From NCBI GenBank assembly GCA_003550325.1, contig QKWP01000027.1:1-64000 (forward strand): 64,000 bases of DNA. Reading direction: 5' to 3'. A program made the translations under genes and the position numbers. The stretch comes from Gigaspora rosea (taxonomy: Eukaryota; Glomeromycota; Glomeromycetes; Diversisporales; Gigasporaceae). Positions 12,477 through 23,250 of this stretch are shown here, in pieces (within the stretch, counting starts at the first letter, position 1; the number at the start of each line of letters is the position of its first letter). The notes under the pieces were generated by a model. It was not told the origin of the DNA and searched no databases. It saw nothing but the letters and a program-made list of their open reading frames with translations.

Positions 12477-13273
12477 TAGGGTTGGGGGCACGGTAAAAAT
12501 TTTGGGCATGCCCCTAGGGGGCATGCCTCGGGCTGAGGCATGCCCTCTCTTATTGTGCCCCGGGCATGCCTCCTATATATAAATCATATGATATGTAGTA
12601 TAGCAGGCTTTAATTCTGATTGGTCAATTACTAAATTATTATCATATATTGTACTATATATATTATTTGATTTTAAATGAATAAATTCTGAAACTACTTT
12701 TATTCTACCTATATTAAAAATAATTCAGAAAATAGAGAAATAAATTAAAAGTTAGCGATGAAATACACTTTTTGTCTTATAGATTAAATATTCCATATAA
12801 TTATAGATTATTTAACAAAGTTTTAAAAGCTACAATATATTAGATATAGAGTATATATAGGATTTATATAATTATATTCTATGTTCTATACCTTTTATAC
12901 TCCATATACATCTATTACTTTATTGATAGTTAACAATTTTTTAATTCATTTATGTTATTTATTTTTTATTTTGTTATTAAATATAATATGTATTGATTGA
13001 TAAATAAATTCAAGTTTTTTTTTTAACCAAATACACAATGATAATAGTTATTAGAATTAATAAAATTTGTTTTGAATTTATTTTTATTAGCCAACCAGAT
13101 TTGTATTACCAAATGATTCACAAAAATTGGCCAATCAATGCATACCAATTCACATGATTCAGATTTATAATCACATGATTGGGGCATGCCTTTTGGCTCA
13201 AAGGCATGCCTCCAGGCATGCCCAGGGGGCATGCCCCTAAGGCATGCCCTGGGACACCGTGCCCCCAACCCTA
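12477..13273. mobile_element. 797-bp hAT-type MITE with GGCATGCC repeat clusters
   Basis: Terminal inverted repeat TAGGGTTGGGGGCACGGT at the left and its exact reverse complement at the right. It is flanked by the perfect 8-bp duplication ATGTATAC (12469-12476 and 13274-13281). Both subterminal zones carry the self-complementary octamer GGCATGCC: four copies at about 12507-12574 and five at 13183-13250. The centre is plain AT-rich sequence. Subterminal repeats of this kind are where hAT transposases (BED zinc fingers) bind in known systems. No transposase is encoded. The ORFs at 12376-12582 and 13023-13268 are shadows of the GC-rich ends. Confidence 0.9.
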
Positions 13274-13292
13274 ATGTATACAGATTATTAAA

Positions 13293-13520
13293 TGTCGCGG
13301 ATGATCGTGAAATCGGATGATGGTGAAATTTGGGGGTCTCAATTTGAAAATATAAACCCTACCAAAATTCACCTATACACTTTTATTAATAACCCTAACC
13401 CTAAATCCTAATTCAACCATAAAAAAAAATTTAACAAAAAAGGTCCTAAAAATTTTTAAAAATCGTACATAAAATAGATTCAAATTTCACCATCATCCAA
13501 TTTCATGATCATCCGTGACA
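13293..13520. mobile_element. 228-bp MITE of the TGTCGCGG family
   Basis: The inverted ends TGTCGCGGATGATCGTGAAA and TTTCATGATCATCCGTGACA continue inward for about 40 bp (GGATGATGGTGAAATTTG). TTAAA flanks both sides as a possible target duplication. The interior has ACCCTAACCCTAA (telomere-like) and the block CTACCAAAATTCACCTATAC. Related copies lie at 4987-5187 and 39525-39706. Confidence 0.8.
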
Positions 13521-14304
13521 TTAAATATTATTAGTTATAATTTGCAAAACATTCTTAATAAAAATAAATTTAGTGAAATTTTGTAAAAAAAAGAAAGTTT
13601 CGTCAAATGATATTAAACATGGTGTTCTAAAATTCTGAGTACTTAAGTTATTATTCTGTTTTCCATATCAAACGAATCTTTTAATCAAATCGTGAAAAGT
13701 TCGACTTTTTCCATGTCAAAAGAATCTTGTAACAAATCGTGAAAAGTTTTCCATGTCAAACGAATCTTGTAATCAAATCGTGAAAAATTCAAAAAACTTG
13801 AAAATACCGCGTATTTCTCATTATTTTTTTTTTCTTTACGGCACTCAAAATTGTATAAAAGAATCTTCTATTTCGGTGAATTAATTTGCTTTTGGATGGT
13901 AATAGGCTAAATTGATTATATATCATTACTTAATGTTATTTTATTTTTTAATAATTTAAAATTAAGACTCAACATATATAACGACAAATCCATGTAATTC
14001 TAATTCTAATTACGATAATGATAATTATACTTGAATCTTTACGTTTGTTTTAAAGCTAGGAATGGATTTTAAAGTGATTTTTAATGATGAAATTTTACAT
14101 TTCTAAAAGTATAAGTTACCCTTTATATCAGCAATATAATTATTAGGATGACAAATTTTATTATCCATGACGGAATTCTTCTCGATCATAATCAAAAAAT
14201 CATGGGATCACATCTTTTTGTCAAACGCTATAATTGTTTCATTTATCGCGGTTTGCTGTTGCAATCGATTGTACGTGATTGTACGTGATTGTATGCGATT
14301 TCTC

Positions 14305-15885
14305 AGCAATTATCTGATCAAATTCGATGAATTTGTTTTTATTTGAATTTTGTGAATCTATAGAATTTAACAAATCCATCGAATTTGATTATGTGTTTGT
14401 TGAGATATCATTGCTCAAAGTTTTTTTTTAAAAAAATGTAAAAAATAGAAACTGCACAAAATTATTGAACAAAGATATTTAGCAACTACCTGATCAAATT
14501 CAAAATTTTGACCGGGTGGTTGCCGAGATATCTTTGCTCAAAGCTTTTAAAAATATCAAAACGTTAAAAATAGATGATGCGCCAAATTTTTCCTATTGAG
14601 ATATCTCAACAACTATCTGATTAAATTCGAATTTGAATTCTATTGATTCATGGAATTCAATAAAAAAAACTTTCGTCGAATTTGATCAGGTAGTTGTTGA
14701 GATATCTTCTCTCAAAGTTTTTGTTTTTAAAAAAAATCAAAACCAAATTCGCCTATAATACAAGAGTGAAAAATGTATTAACTCCATGAGTTCTCGGTTA
14801 TTTGTGCTAAAATTTCACAGAGCAGAATTTTAATATATTCTCTAAAAGCCTTATTGTTGCGCAGTAATCACTTTAGACCGAACATTTCAAAATCAAGGTG
14901 GATACCATGAATTTTCATCATAAGAAGTTGCGTCAAAAACTTAAAAGATATCTCAGCAACCATCTGATCGAATTCAATGAAAAATTTTTTTTATTGAATT
15001 CTATAAATTCAAATAAAAAATTAATCAAATTTGATTAAGTGGTTGCTAATGTATCTTCATTCAAAACTTTTTAAAAATAGCAAAACGTTTATTAAATAGA
15101 AGCAGTTTCAAATTTTTAAGCGAAACGAAGATATCTCAGCAACCATCTGATCAGACCAAATTCGATGAAAATTTTTTTATTTGAATTCTATTCAAATAAA
15201 AAAAATTTGATCAGATATTTGCTGAGATATCTTCGTTTAAAGTTTTAGGAAAATTTTGACGCGCGTTATTATGATGAAAATTCGTGATGCCAACCCTGAT
15301 TTTGAAATGTGGTCTTAAAGTGTAACTGCGCAATAACAAGGTTTTTGGATAGAACTCATGGAGTCACTACATTTTTTCACTCTTGTATTATTGATGAATT
15401 TATTTGTTTTTTTTAAATAAAAAAACTTTGAGCGAAGATATTTTAGCGACCACCTGATCAAATTCGATGAATTTTTTATTTGAATTCTATGGATCAATAG
15501 AATTCAAACAAAAAATTTTCATCGAATTTGATCGATAATTACTAAGATATCTTCGCTCAAAGTTTTAGGAAAAGTTTTGGCAGCTTCTATGTTTGATAAA
15601 AGTTTTGATATTTTTAAAAAAAAACTTTGAGCAAAGATATCTCATAAACCACCTGATCATGGATAAAATTAAAAATGTTCATCGAATTCGATCAGGAGGT
15701 TTCTGAGATATCTTCGTTCAAAGTTTTAGGAAAAATTTAGATCAGCTTCTACATTTTTTTTTTTTTTAAAAAAAAACTTTGAGCGATGATATTTCAGCAA
15801 CCACCTGATCAAATTCGATGAATTTTTTTTATTTGAATTTATAGATTCATATAAAGAAAATTAATTGCAATCAGACAATTGGGGT
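14305..15885. repeat. Chain of seven to eight hairpin units (alternating inverted repeats)
   Basis: The motif AGATATCTCAGCAACCACCT (then GATCAAATTCGATG) occurs about 15 times in strictly alternating orientation. Forward copies lie near 14311, 14469, 14606, 14946, 15130, 15437, 15636 and 15787; reverse copies near 14390, 14503, 14683, 15034, 15207, 15527 and 15694. Each forward/reverse pair forms a hairpin of roughly 60-120 bp, and successive pairs are joined by CGCTCAAAGTTTTTTTAAAA-like linkers. A larger inverted pair (ACAAGAGTGAAAAATGTA near 14760, its complement near 15370-15395) encloses the middle. One interrupted copy of the unit lies at 34740-35030. The chain ends about 430 bp before the F-box gene start. 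Confidence 0.8.
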
Positions 15886-16320
15886 ATGCAGTGATCTACA
15901 AAAAAAGTGTACGGTGATGATGGGTGGAAAAATTTCTGAGATTTTAATTCCCTATTTATCATAATTTTCAATCAATAAAGTCTATATTTTATCCGAAATC
16001 TTTGAAATTCATCGAAAAATCCACCAGAATCGGGTGATTTTACATGACATCATGATCTGCGGCACCAAGTTCAAAATGCTATTATAAAGACATGATTTTA
16101 AAGTACTATCATACAAATTTTAGATTGTGAAGAAAAACATTTTTTTTTTATTTTGTGTTAAAAAATCCCAAAAATCCTAATCGTTATTGCAGTATTGTAA
16201 GCAGTATAAAGAGTTTGAGTAACAAGAACATCTAGTGCTACAATAAATTCGATCACGTAAATTTTTCATCAATGTTTACATTTTTTTTTTTTAACTTGTT
16301 AAAAAAATTTTAATCAAATA

Positions 16321-18213
16321 ATGAACGCGTTACCGAACGAGTGCCTTCACGAAATCTTTAATAACCTTCGAACTCATTATAGAACTTTATTTTCATGTCT
16401 TCTTGTAAACCGTCTTTGGTGTACAATTATTGTACCAATATTATGGAGAAATCCGACAGAACATTTGGAAGACGAAAGACTTTTAAAGTTTTGCCTTTCA
16501 ACATTAAACACTAAAGAAGAAGCTCTATTAATACCGTTTAAAATCATTATTCCAAAAATTTCAAACCCATTATTTGAGTATACAAGTTATGCTACATCTA
16601 TTGTTAGCTCTCATTTGACCTTTATAGTTAAAAACTGGCTCATGAACGAAGGATTTTTAATAGATGAAATTTTTATTAGAGATAATTATTGTGATTATCC
16701 GCCTATAATAGCTGTGAAATATTCTCTAATCGCAATGTTTTTGCGAACAAGTAGAAAACTTAAAACCTTAAAGTTTGATGAGGTTATTCGTTATAGAAAC
16801 AAATTTTATAATCTTTATGGGCGTTCTACTAATACCACTATTGTGTGTAACTCTCTAGATCTTGGTATTCATAATGTTAATTCGGAAACAATAAGAATAT
16901 TAGTGGAGATTCTTCGTAAAAATTCTATAACTTCTTTAAGTCTCGCTTTTAATGATATTAGCTCTGAGGGATGGAATGCAATAGCAGAAGCTCTTCGTCA
17001 GAATACTTCTATAGTTTCTTTAAACCTTTCTCATAATCAACTTAATTTTATTAGAGGCGAAACATTAATTAAGGCTCTTTGTATGAATTCTACTCTTAAA
17101 TCTTTAAATTTTTACGATAATTATCTTGATAATCAATGCTTGGAAATGTTAGCTGAAGCTCTTCGTAAAAACTTACTTTTAACTACACAATTAAAACTTG
17201 GCTGTAATCAATTTGATTTCAAAGGATTTTATGCATTAATGAAAGCTCTTCACACAAATACTACTCTGACTTCTTTGATTCTTCCTTTAAGTCAACTCGA
17301 CTTTAACGGGATAAAAGCATTAGCAGAAGTTCTCCGTATAAACACTACCCTAACTTTTTTAGACATTCAAAATAATTACTTAGATTTCGAGAGTGTTGAA
17401 TTATTAGCAGAAATTCTTTATAAAAATACCACTTTAACCGAATTATGTATTGACATGGACAGTATTGGATCTAGAGGGTTAAAAGCACTGGCAAAAGCTC
17501 TTTACAGAAACAAAACTTTGACTACTTTACATATTGCTTGTAATCTTATTGATTTTGAAGGTGGAAAAGCACTTGCTAAGGCTCTTTGTGTAAATACTAC
17601 TCTTATTGAAATAAATATTGATTCAAACGAACTAGGCTCTGAAGGTGCTATAGTATTAGCAGAGGCTCTTTGCAAAAACACCACCTTAACTACTTTAAAT
17701 CTTTGTTACAATTTTATTGATTCTAGAGGGATAAAAGCAATATCCAAGTCGCTTCAAAAAAATGCTACTTTAACTTCTTTAAACCTTTCTTCTAATAGAT
17801 GCGATCTTGAAGGAGGAAAAGCATTAGCTGAAGCTCTTTGCGTAAACACAACTCTGAGTCACTTAAATATTGGTCGAAATTTTCTTGGATCTGAAGGCGT
17901 TGAAGTGTTAGCGGAGGCTCTTTGTAAAAATACCACCTTAACTACTTTGAATCTTGATAGTAATAAGATTGATTCTAGAGGGATAAAAGCATTAAAAGAA
18001 GTTCTTTATATGAACACTACTCTTACTTGTTTACACCTTTCTTTTAACGAATTTGGTTTTGAAGGAGAAAAGGTATTGATAGAGACTTTAAGCAAAAATG
18101 TTACTTTAACAACCTTAAATCTTTGTCGTCATAATATAAGTGACGAAGATCTGAATAACCTTAAAAAAATCCTTCGCATAAATACTATTTCAACATCTGT
18201 TAGGCTTAAATAG
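16321..18213 (+). CDS. F-box protein with about 16 ribonuclease-inhibitor-type LRRs
   Basis: An intact single-exon frame of 630 residues. The N-terminus (MNALPNECLHEIFNNL, then LVNRLWCTIIVPILWRNP, residues 1-45) is an F-box, the motif that binds Skp1 in SCF ubiquitin ligases. From about residue 180 to the end there are about 16 repeats of 28 residues with the pattern LAEALCKNTTLTTLNLCYN-x-I, the cytosolic RI-like LRR class that forms a curved substrate-binding surface. A substrate-adaptor role is inferred from family knowledge. The C-terminal half contains a three-LRR supra-repeat of 84 residues (252 bp): FEGGKAL..., SEG..., SRGIKA... recurs from codons 411, 495 and, partly, 579. Such F-box/LRR genes are strongly expanded in arbuscular mycorrhizal fungi. 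The first ATG is kept because the F-box begins immediately after it. Confidence 0.93.
   Translation: MNALPNECLHEIFNNLRTHYRTLFSCLLVNRLWCTIIVPILWRNPTEHLEDERLLKFCLSTLNTKEEALLIPFKIIIPKISNPLFEYTSYATSIVSSHLTFIVKNWLMNEGFLIDEIFIRDNYCDYPPIIAVKYSLIAMFLRTSRKLKTLKFDEVIRYRNKFYNLYGRSTNTTIVCNSLDLGIHNVNSETIRILVEILRKNSITSLSLAFNDISSEGWNAIAEALRQNTSIVSLNLSHNQLNFIRGETLIKALCMNSTLKSLNFYDNYLDNQCLEMLAEALRKNLLLTTQLKLGCNQFDFKGFYALMKALHTNTTLTSLILPLSQLDFNGIKALAEVLRINTTLTFLDIQNNYLDFESVELLAEILYKNTTLTELCIDMDSIGSRGLKALAKALYRNKTLTTLHIACNLIDFEGGKALAKALCVNTTLIEINIDSNELGSEGAIVLAEALCKNTTLTTLNLCYNFIDSRGIKAISKSLQKNATLTSLNLSSNRCDLEGGKALAEALCVNTTLSHLNIGRNFLGSEGVEVLAEALCKNTTLTTLNLDSNKIDSRGIKALKEVLYMNTTLTCLHLSFNEFGFEGEKVLIETLSKNVTLTTLNLCRHNISDEDLNNLKKILRINTISTSVRLK
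17551..18060 (+). repeat. 252-bp tandem duplication inside the LRR gene
   Basis: GATTTTGAAGGTGGAAAAGC at 17551 and GATCTTGAAGGAGGAAAAGC at 17803 start units exactly 252 bp apart. A third, partial unit starts near 18055. Each unit equals three LRRs, so the reading frame is kept. Confidence 0.85.
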
Positions 18214-18794
18214 AGGTGCAAACATATTTATATAAGGTCGTAACTAGTGACGATAACATGTCTGTACCTTTAGGTTTAACCAGTGGTTAATTTCGAAATT
18301 TTTTTCCTTTTTGTTTCTTTTTGTTCTTTTTTTTTTTTTTTACTATATTATTATTATGATTATGCAAAATTTTTACTATCTTGGTTATTATGATGGTTCA
18401 AGTTTTTTTACTAGGTTACGTACGTATTGTGACGGATTTTTAAATAACTTTTTTTAAAAAAGTTTTACATTGTTCTTATATTGCATATATAAGCTTTTTT
18501 TTCTGAATTAAAATGTTCATTGGTCAAATCTTTGGTTATTTTCGTCATTTGATGTTTTCTTAACAATTTCCACAACTTTGATTGAATAGAGCAAAATTTA
18601 TTATGGCAATTCTCTTGAAATTACTAATCAAACTTGTTCAGAATTAATTTTTGCACACATGTTTTTATAATATACGTAAGCTTAATTAAATTTAAGTGCT
18701 AAACCAATTTCCCACATTATAATTTTAAGTTTATTAATTAAAATTAAATTTGGAATAAATTTTACGCGATAATTTAGCATAGATGTATCTTATG
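18214..18794. other. Downstream region of the F-box gene
   Basis: T-rich sequence with long T runs near 18330 and no gene recognised. It should contain the 3' UTR and terminator of the F-box gene, but no specific signal can be assigned. Confidence 0.4.
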
Positions 18795-18933
18795 AGTGCT
18801 ACCAAGGGAAAATCCGTCATTGGGCTTTTATTTATATTTTGTAACCGGATACAATTACTAACAAATTAAACTGATTTTGTCCGGTACAAAATATAATTGA
18901 AAGCCCGATGACAGATTTTCCCTTGACAGCACT
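18795..18933. mobile_element. 139-bp palindromic MITE
   Basis: AGTGCTACCAAGGGAAAATC at the left pairs with GATTTTCCCTTGACAGCACT at the right. The pairing continues inward through GTCATTGGGCTTT/AAGCCCGATGAC and TATTTTGTAACCGG/CCGGTACAAAATA. The target duplication is unclear. Confidence 0.75.
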
Positions 18934-19079
18934 AATACGACCAATTTAAACAACCATTTAGCGTTAGCGTTAGCGCTAGTGCGTGTACCAACCAAAAAAT
19001 TTCCCATTCCCATAATCTTGACCAATCGAATTTCAAGATCAGGTGCAAAAAAAAAAATTTTTTTTTACTAATAAAAGCT

Positions 19080-19146
19080 ACATCATTAACGCTCTTAAGA
19101 CCCACTTCATATTCGTACTACACGTTTTGAATATTCGAACAGGATC
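19080..19146 (+). repeat. Direct repeat, left copy (partner at 25.27-25.34 kb)
   Basis: CTCTTAAGACCCACTTCATA, then TTCGTACTACACGTTTTGAA and TATTCGAACAGGAT, recurs with mostly transition differences at 25270-25335 in the same orientation. The two copies bracket the recombinase relic and tandem array. They may be the direct repeats of one ~6.2-kb element or a chance shared fragment. Confidence 0.5.
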
Positions 19147-19639
19147 GCATGCTTGTGATCCCTACTTATTTGGAAGCACACCAGCATATAATGCTGTATA
19201 CTGAACTTTATTAGCTTGTTTCAGTGTGACATACAGCATACAGTGCATTTGATGTATAATTGATTTAGTTATTTGTAGAGTCAGCCGGTGGTTTCCCACC
19301 CGCATACGCGGGCCGGCTGTTGACCCTGAGTTTTGCAGGCAAGCTGTTGCTGCTTGAGATTGATGCTTAAGATCGTAATGCAGGCCGGCTGTAGACATGG
19401 ATGGTTGCAAAATGGCAGGATTCAGTGGTCTTCCAAATGAATTATGAATTCTGCCATTTTGTTATTATTTGGGACGTGTGTATATATATTTTTTCCTTTG
19501 TTTTACCTTTATTATTCTTTATCTGCTTGTTTATTACTGTTGTGATAATTTAGTAATAATTTTTTTTTAATTTAAATTTTTTTTTCTTTTTGCGCATATT
19601 CCGATGACGATCGATCCAAATGTAGAGAGGACTTAATGT

Positions 19640-20090
19640 CCGTGATCGTTTAGTTGGAATATGCTTCATTTAGTATAGCCGCTACAATCACTAGACGTGC
19701 ACGGATGTATCTATAAATGCGTCTGAAGACCATCTGTTGATTTTTTGAATGAGTGCAAGTTCTACACCCGTACTGCCAAACTGTTGTACCACCTTCTGAA
19801 AACTGTGTCCCACTATGTTGTCCTCAGGGGTGATTTAAGTTCCTGTATGAACTAGTGTTCCGTCGCTAAGCTGCTATCAGCCTTTATGAATAACATTTTT
19901 TTTTGGCTAGAGTGCATTTGAGGTTAGTCCTATAGATGATGTATGCTTTAGGCACATGGATAGGGCATGTTTCATCCTTTGTTGTTAGCATTGAGTGCTC
20001 AGTTGTTTGTGCTTCTTCGTTTTTGGTAATTGTATAGATGCGTAGGATCCTCCCTTAAGTTTTTGAGCCTTAAGGCCTACCTGCTGGTAC
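19640..20090 (-). pseudogene. Tyrosine recombinase/integrase relic (Crypton- or DIRS/Ngaro-like)
   Basis: Minus-strand pieces in shifting frames read, in order, TKDETCPIHVPKAYIIYRTN then LKCTLAKK (about 19975-19900), KADSSLATE, FIQELKSPL, GHSF then FRR (19810-19793), IQKINRWSSDAF (about 19747-19715), and RYIRARLVIVAAILNEAYSN just after (to about 19650). The spaced H-x-x-R, GRWSSDAF-type and RYIR blocks match the C-terminal catalytic region of tyrosine recombinases. An extra T in GGACACAGTTTTCAGAAGG splits the H-x-x-R box and another shift follows SSDAF, so the copy is dead. Cryptons, DIRS and Ngaro elements all carry this enzyme, and the flanking sequence does not decide between them. Confidence 0.7.
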
Positions 20091-20879
20091 TTTAGCTGCT
20101 TCCTGTTGGAATTTGTGTAGAAGTTCTCCTAACTGGGTTAACCTGTGTGTGCTGGATCAGACTTGTGAATTGTATATGCTTTTAATGCCTTAATTAAATA
20201 AAGGTGCATTAGATGCTCTGTTGGTTTATGGATTTTTTTTTTTTTTAATTCAATTGTTGCAAGGTATAGTTGCTCATTTTGTTGAATTATAGGGCTCGTT
20301 GTGGTATATTTTCAATTTTTTTTTTTTATACTCATTATATTATTTTCCCATTTTATCTATTTATTTTTTTTTTATAATGTATCTTGTTGGGAGTCGGTAA
20401 CAACTCGCTCATTAGCGAGCTGTTAAAAGCTACCAGCACAGACTGAGTCGTAACCTGGGTTCTTTATATGTCTCATTTAAGTTTCAGTCATGTAAGATTG
20501 TTTGTTCCAATAAGAGCTATGGTCTCAAAAAAATTTTTTTCAATATCTTTGAAGAAAGAAGTACACCATTTCTCTCTGTAATAAGAATTGTTTGCTTTTG
20601 CTTCTTTTTTTTTTTTTTTTACATTGTGCATTACCACGTTTCTGAAAAAATTGTCACTTTAAATTCCTAGTTACTTTAATTTCCCTTATGTTGATCTAGT
20701 TTCGTATGTTCTTTTCGCTCTGATGTAATAAATTCTTTACTAGAATTGACCTTTAGTTTAAATGCTTGCCTTAATATTTTTGTTGCATTATTCTATATGA
20801 TTTAACTACTTAATCAACATATGGAACTCAAGTTGGAAATGTAACTTGAATGTGCCTTTATTTCCTATTCTCTAGCTCA

Positions 20880-23250
20880 ATAAGTACCAACTATTAAAGC
20901 TTTGTCGAATTGCTTTAACAAGATATGTAGTGAGCAATTTATTATATTCATCATGCATCCATTGTGTTAACTTGATGCCCATGCATCATTAGGTTTGATT
21001 TTAGGTAGCTTGTTTGTGACTCTTCATATTTATTCATCTTATGATAAGTTGCTTCATAATTTCTTGTGGCCCATGCATAATGTGTTTAATTTTTGATGCC
21101 TTTTTTATTTTGAAAGTGTTCTTCGTATGACAAGTCTGATTGTGTTGAATTAACGTCATGCATCATCTGACTCAATTTCTACCTGGCTGTTCTTAAAGGT
21201 TTGGCTGGCTAGTCAAGCTAGTTGACAAATTTGGTAGTGATTTAACTTCTGTTCTCGATTTCTGTTGGTTTGTCTAAATTACATGTGATTCTCTATATTT
21301 ATTCTTTATATGATAATTGGCCTATATTGACAGGACCCCGGTCATCACTCATATAGGTCATAACTGGATTTTGGGCAATTTTGACCTAATTTGCTAAAAA
21401 TGACAAAACCATATTTACTTAAATAACTTTTAATCTAGTGATCAGAATTGAATAAACATTTTTTTTGTTAGATGCATCTCACTAAGTGCTTCATTTTAAA
21501 AAAAAGTTTATTCAAATTGGACCACTGGATGCCAAGATAATGCCAAAACTGTTTTTTTTTTACTTCTTAAATGTGTAATGTATGACCTCTATACTATATG
21601 TCCAGGGTCCTACATTGGTATAGTGCCCTCACAATATTTGGTTTGTTGCTAGTATTTATTCGAATTCCAAGTGATTCTTCATATATATTCATCTCATACT
21701 AGGTTGTTTTATAAATTCTCAATGCGCAAGTCTCATTGGGCTTGATAACTAATGCTTATCTAATTCTTCAAATAATTCTTTGTCCCCATTTGTCATTCAA
21801 TAGGTCTCCTGTGCTGACCAACTATCTATGCAATGCTTAGCTTGTTCCTAATGACTTGCTTAAACCTGTAATTAATTTTTCATATATATTCATTATACGA
21901 TAAGCAGCTCTATTGGCTTAATACTCTGCATTATTTAGCTTGATTCTAATAATAATTTATTTAATTGCAGGTGACTTCTTGTATTTGCAATAAGTTGCTT
22001 TACAACTGTTGATGTCGATGCACCATTAGTTTGATTCTAGTAATTTATTTAATCCTGCAAGTGGCTCTTTATATTTTTGTTATATAATAAATTTTACCAC
22101 ATTTACTTAATGTCTATGCATTATTTTGTTCAATCTTTGATAATCCATTTGGATCTGAAAATGACTTCCCATATCTATTCATCAGATGATAAGTTCCTCC
22201 ATGATAATTTAATCAGATATTTCATATTTTTTATTTTTGGTAATTTGACTATGCAAGTGATTCGTTATTTATTCTTTATGCTATTAGTTGCACCACGTTG
22301 ACTTAATACTATGCATTATATAACTTAGTTTCTAACATTCAAATCTGCAAATGATTCTTTGCTATGTGATAAGTTGCTTCATAGTTTCCTGTGCGTCCTT
22401 GGGTTCTATTGGCGATTCTTTATTTTATTTATCATGTGATTAGTTTTACAATAACTTAATTCAGATCCAGTATAGATTTACTTTCTAACAATTATTTTAC
22501 TTTGTGAGTAACTCTTTAGCTTATGCGATAAGGTACATCTTATTGATTTAATTTCAATGTGTTCTTTGGTTCAACTACAATGGTTTATTAATCTTCATAA
22601 TATCTATCATATCTGTTCATCATGTAATAAGTTCCACGTTGGCTTAATTCTAATGCATTATTTGGTTCGCTTTCTAATAGTTATCTAAATCTACAAGCGA
22701 TTCTCTAACTTTCTTCATTATGCTAATGCTTATATTAAATATTATTTTTTTTAAATCTGCATATGATACTTCATAATTATTCATCATGCTCGCGCTGACT
22801 TAAACCTGATCTGCTGCTTAAGTAGCAGTGGTATAATTGTTTGTTGTTTGTTCATGGACTATACCATTACGCTGCTAGTAGATTTTGACATACTAAGAAA
22901 TACCTGTTTTTTCCAATTCTTTTATTGTACCATGGCTATGATCCTAATCAACAACTCGCAACTCTAACTACTTCTTTTCAACTAAGCCAATAGTATGTTG
23001 CTTGCACAGAGTGCTGTATTGTGGAATGACTAACTCACCATAACCTAGTGCAATAATGCATTATCTGTTATATAACAATTTCACTTTTTTCATTAGAATG
23101 TACAGGTGATACTTCAAATTTGTTTCATTTTGTATTGCATTGCACCATGTTGGCTAGATGCCAATTTATTTTAAAGTTTGAGTAATTTAAGTCTGTAGGC
23201 GAATCTTTTTTATTTAAAACCCAATGAATCAGCGTGGTATTCTGTGCATA
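20880..23250 (+). repeat. Highly degenerate ~90-bp tandem array
   Basis: Units share TGCATTATTTAGTTTGATTC, then TAATAATTTATTTAAATCTG, CAAGTGATTCTTTATATTTA, and TTCATCATATGATAAGTTGC. The ATGATAAGTTGC-like landmark recurs near 21041, 21309, 21697, 21897, 21988, 22084, 22187, 22280, 22367, 22437, 22525, 22625, 22721 and 22785. Spacing in the densest part is 70-103 bp. Units differ from each other at perhaps a third of positions and no reading frame survives. A MITE (21332-21611) interrupts the array. It looks like an old satellite within or beside the recombinase element. Confidence 0.65.
21332..21611 (-). mobile_element. ~280-bp AGGACCC-family MITE
   Basis: Starts AGGACCCCGGTCATCACTCA and ends ATGTCCAGGGTCCT. 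In the opposite orientation it matches the three copies at 51713, 52104 and 53370: TCATAACTGGATTTTGGGCA, AATTTGCTAAAAATGACAAA, and CAAATTGGACCACTGGATGC are shared. The flanking octamers ATATTGAC and ACATTGGT agree at 5 of 8 positions, consistent with an eroded 8-bp duplication. Confidence 0.8.

Noticed and set aside
13023-13268. 81-codon ORF rich in G, P, M and A
   Set aside because: It is a translation of the GGCATGCC repeats and terminal repeat of the hAT MITE.
17502-17684. Minus ORF inside the F-box gene
   Set aside because: Antisense shadow of the LRR repeats.
19162-19410. 82-codon minus ORF
   Set aside because: No motif and no continuation; it lies downstream of the recombinase relic and is probably chance in a locally GC-richer stretch.
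20880-23250. CRISPR-like array
   Set aside because: Units are highly diverged with no constant repeat/unique spacer structure, and the genome is eukaryotic.
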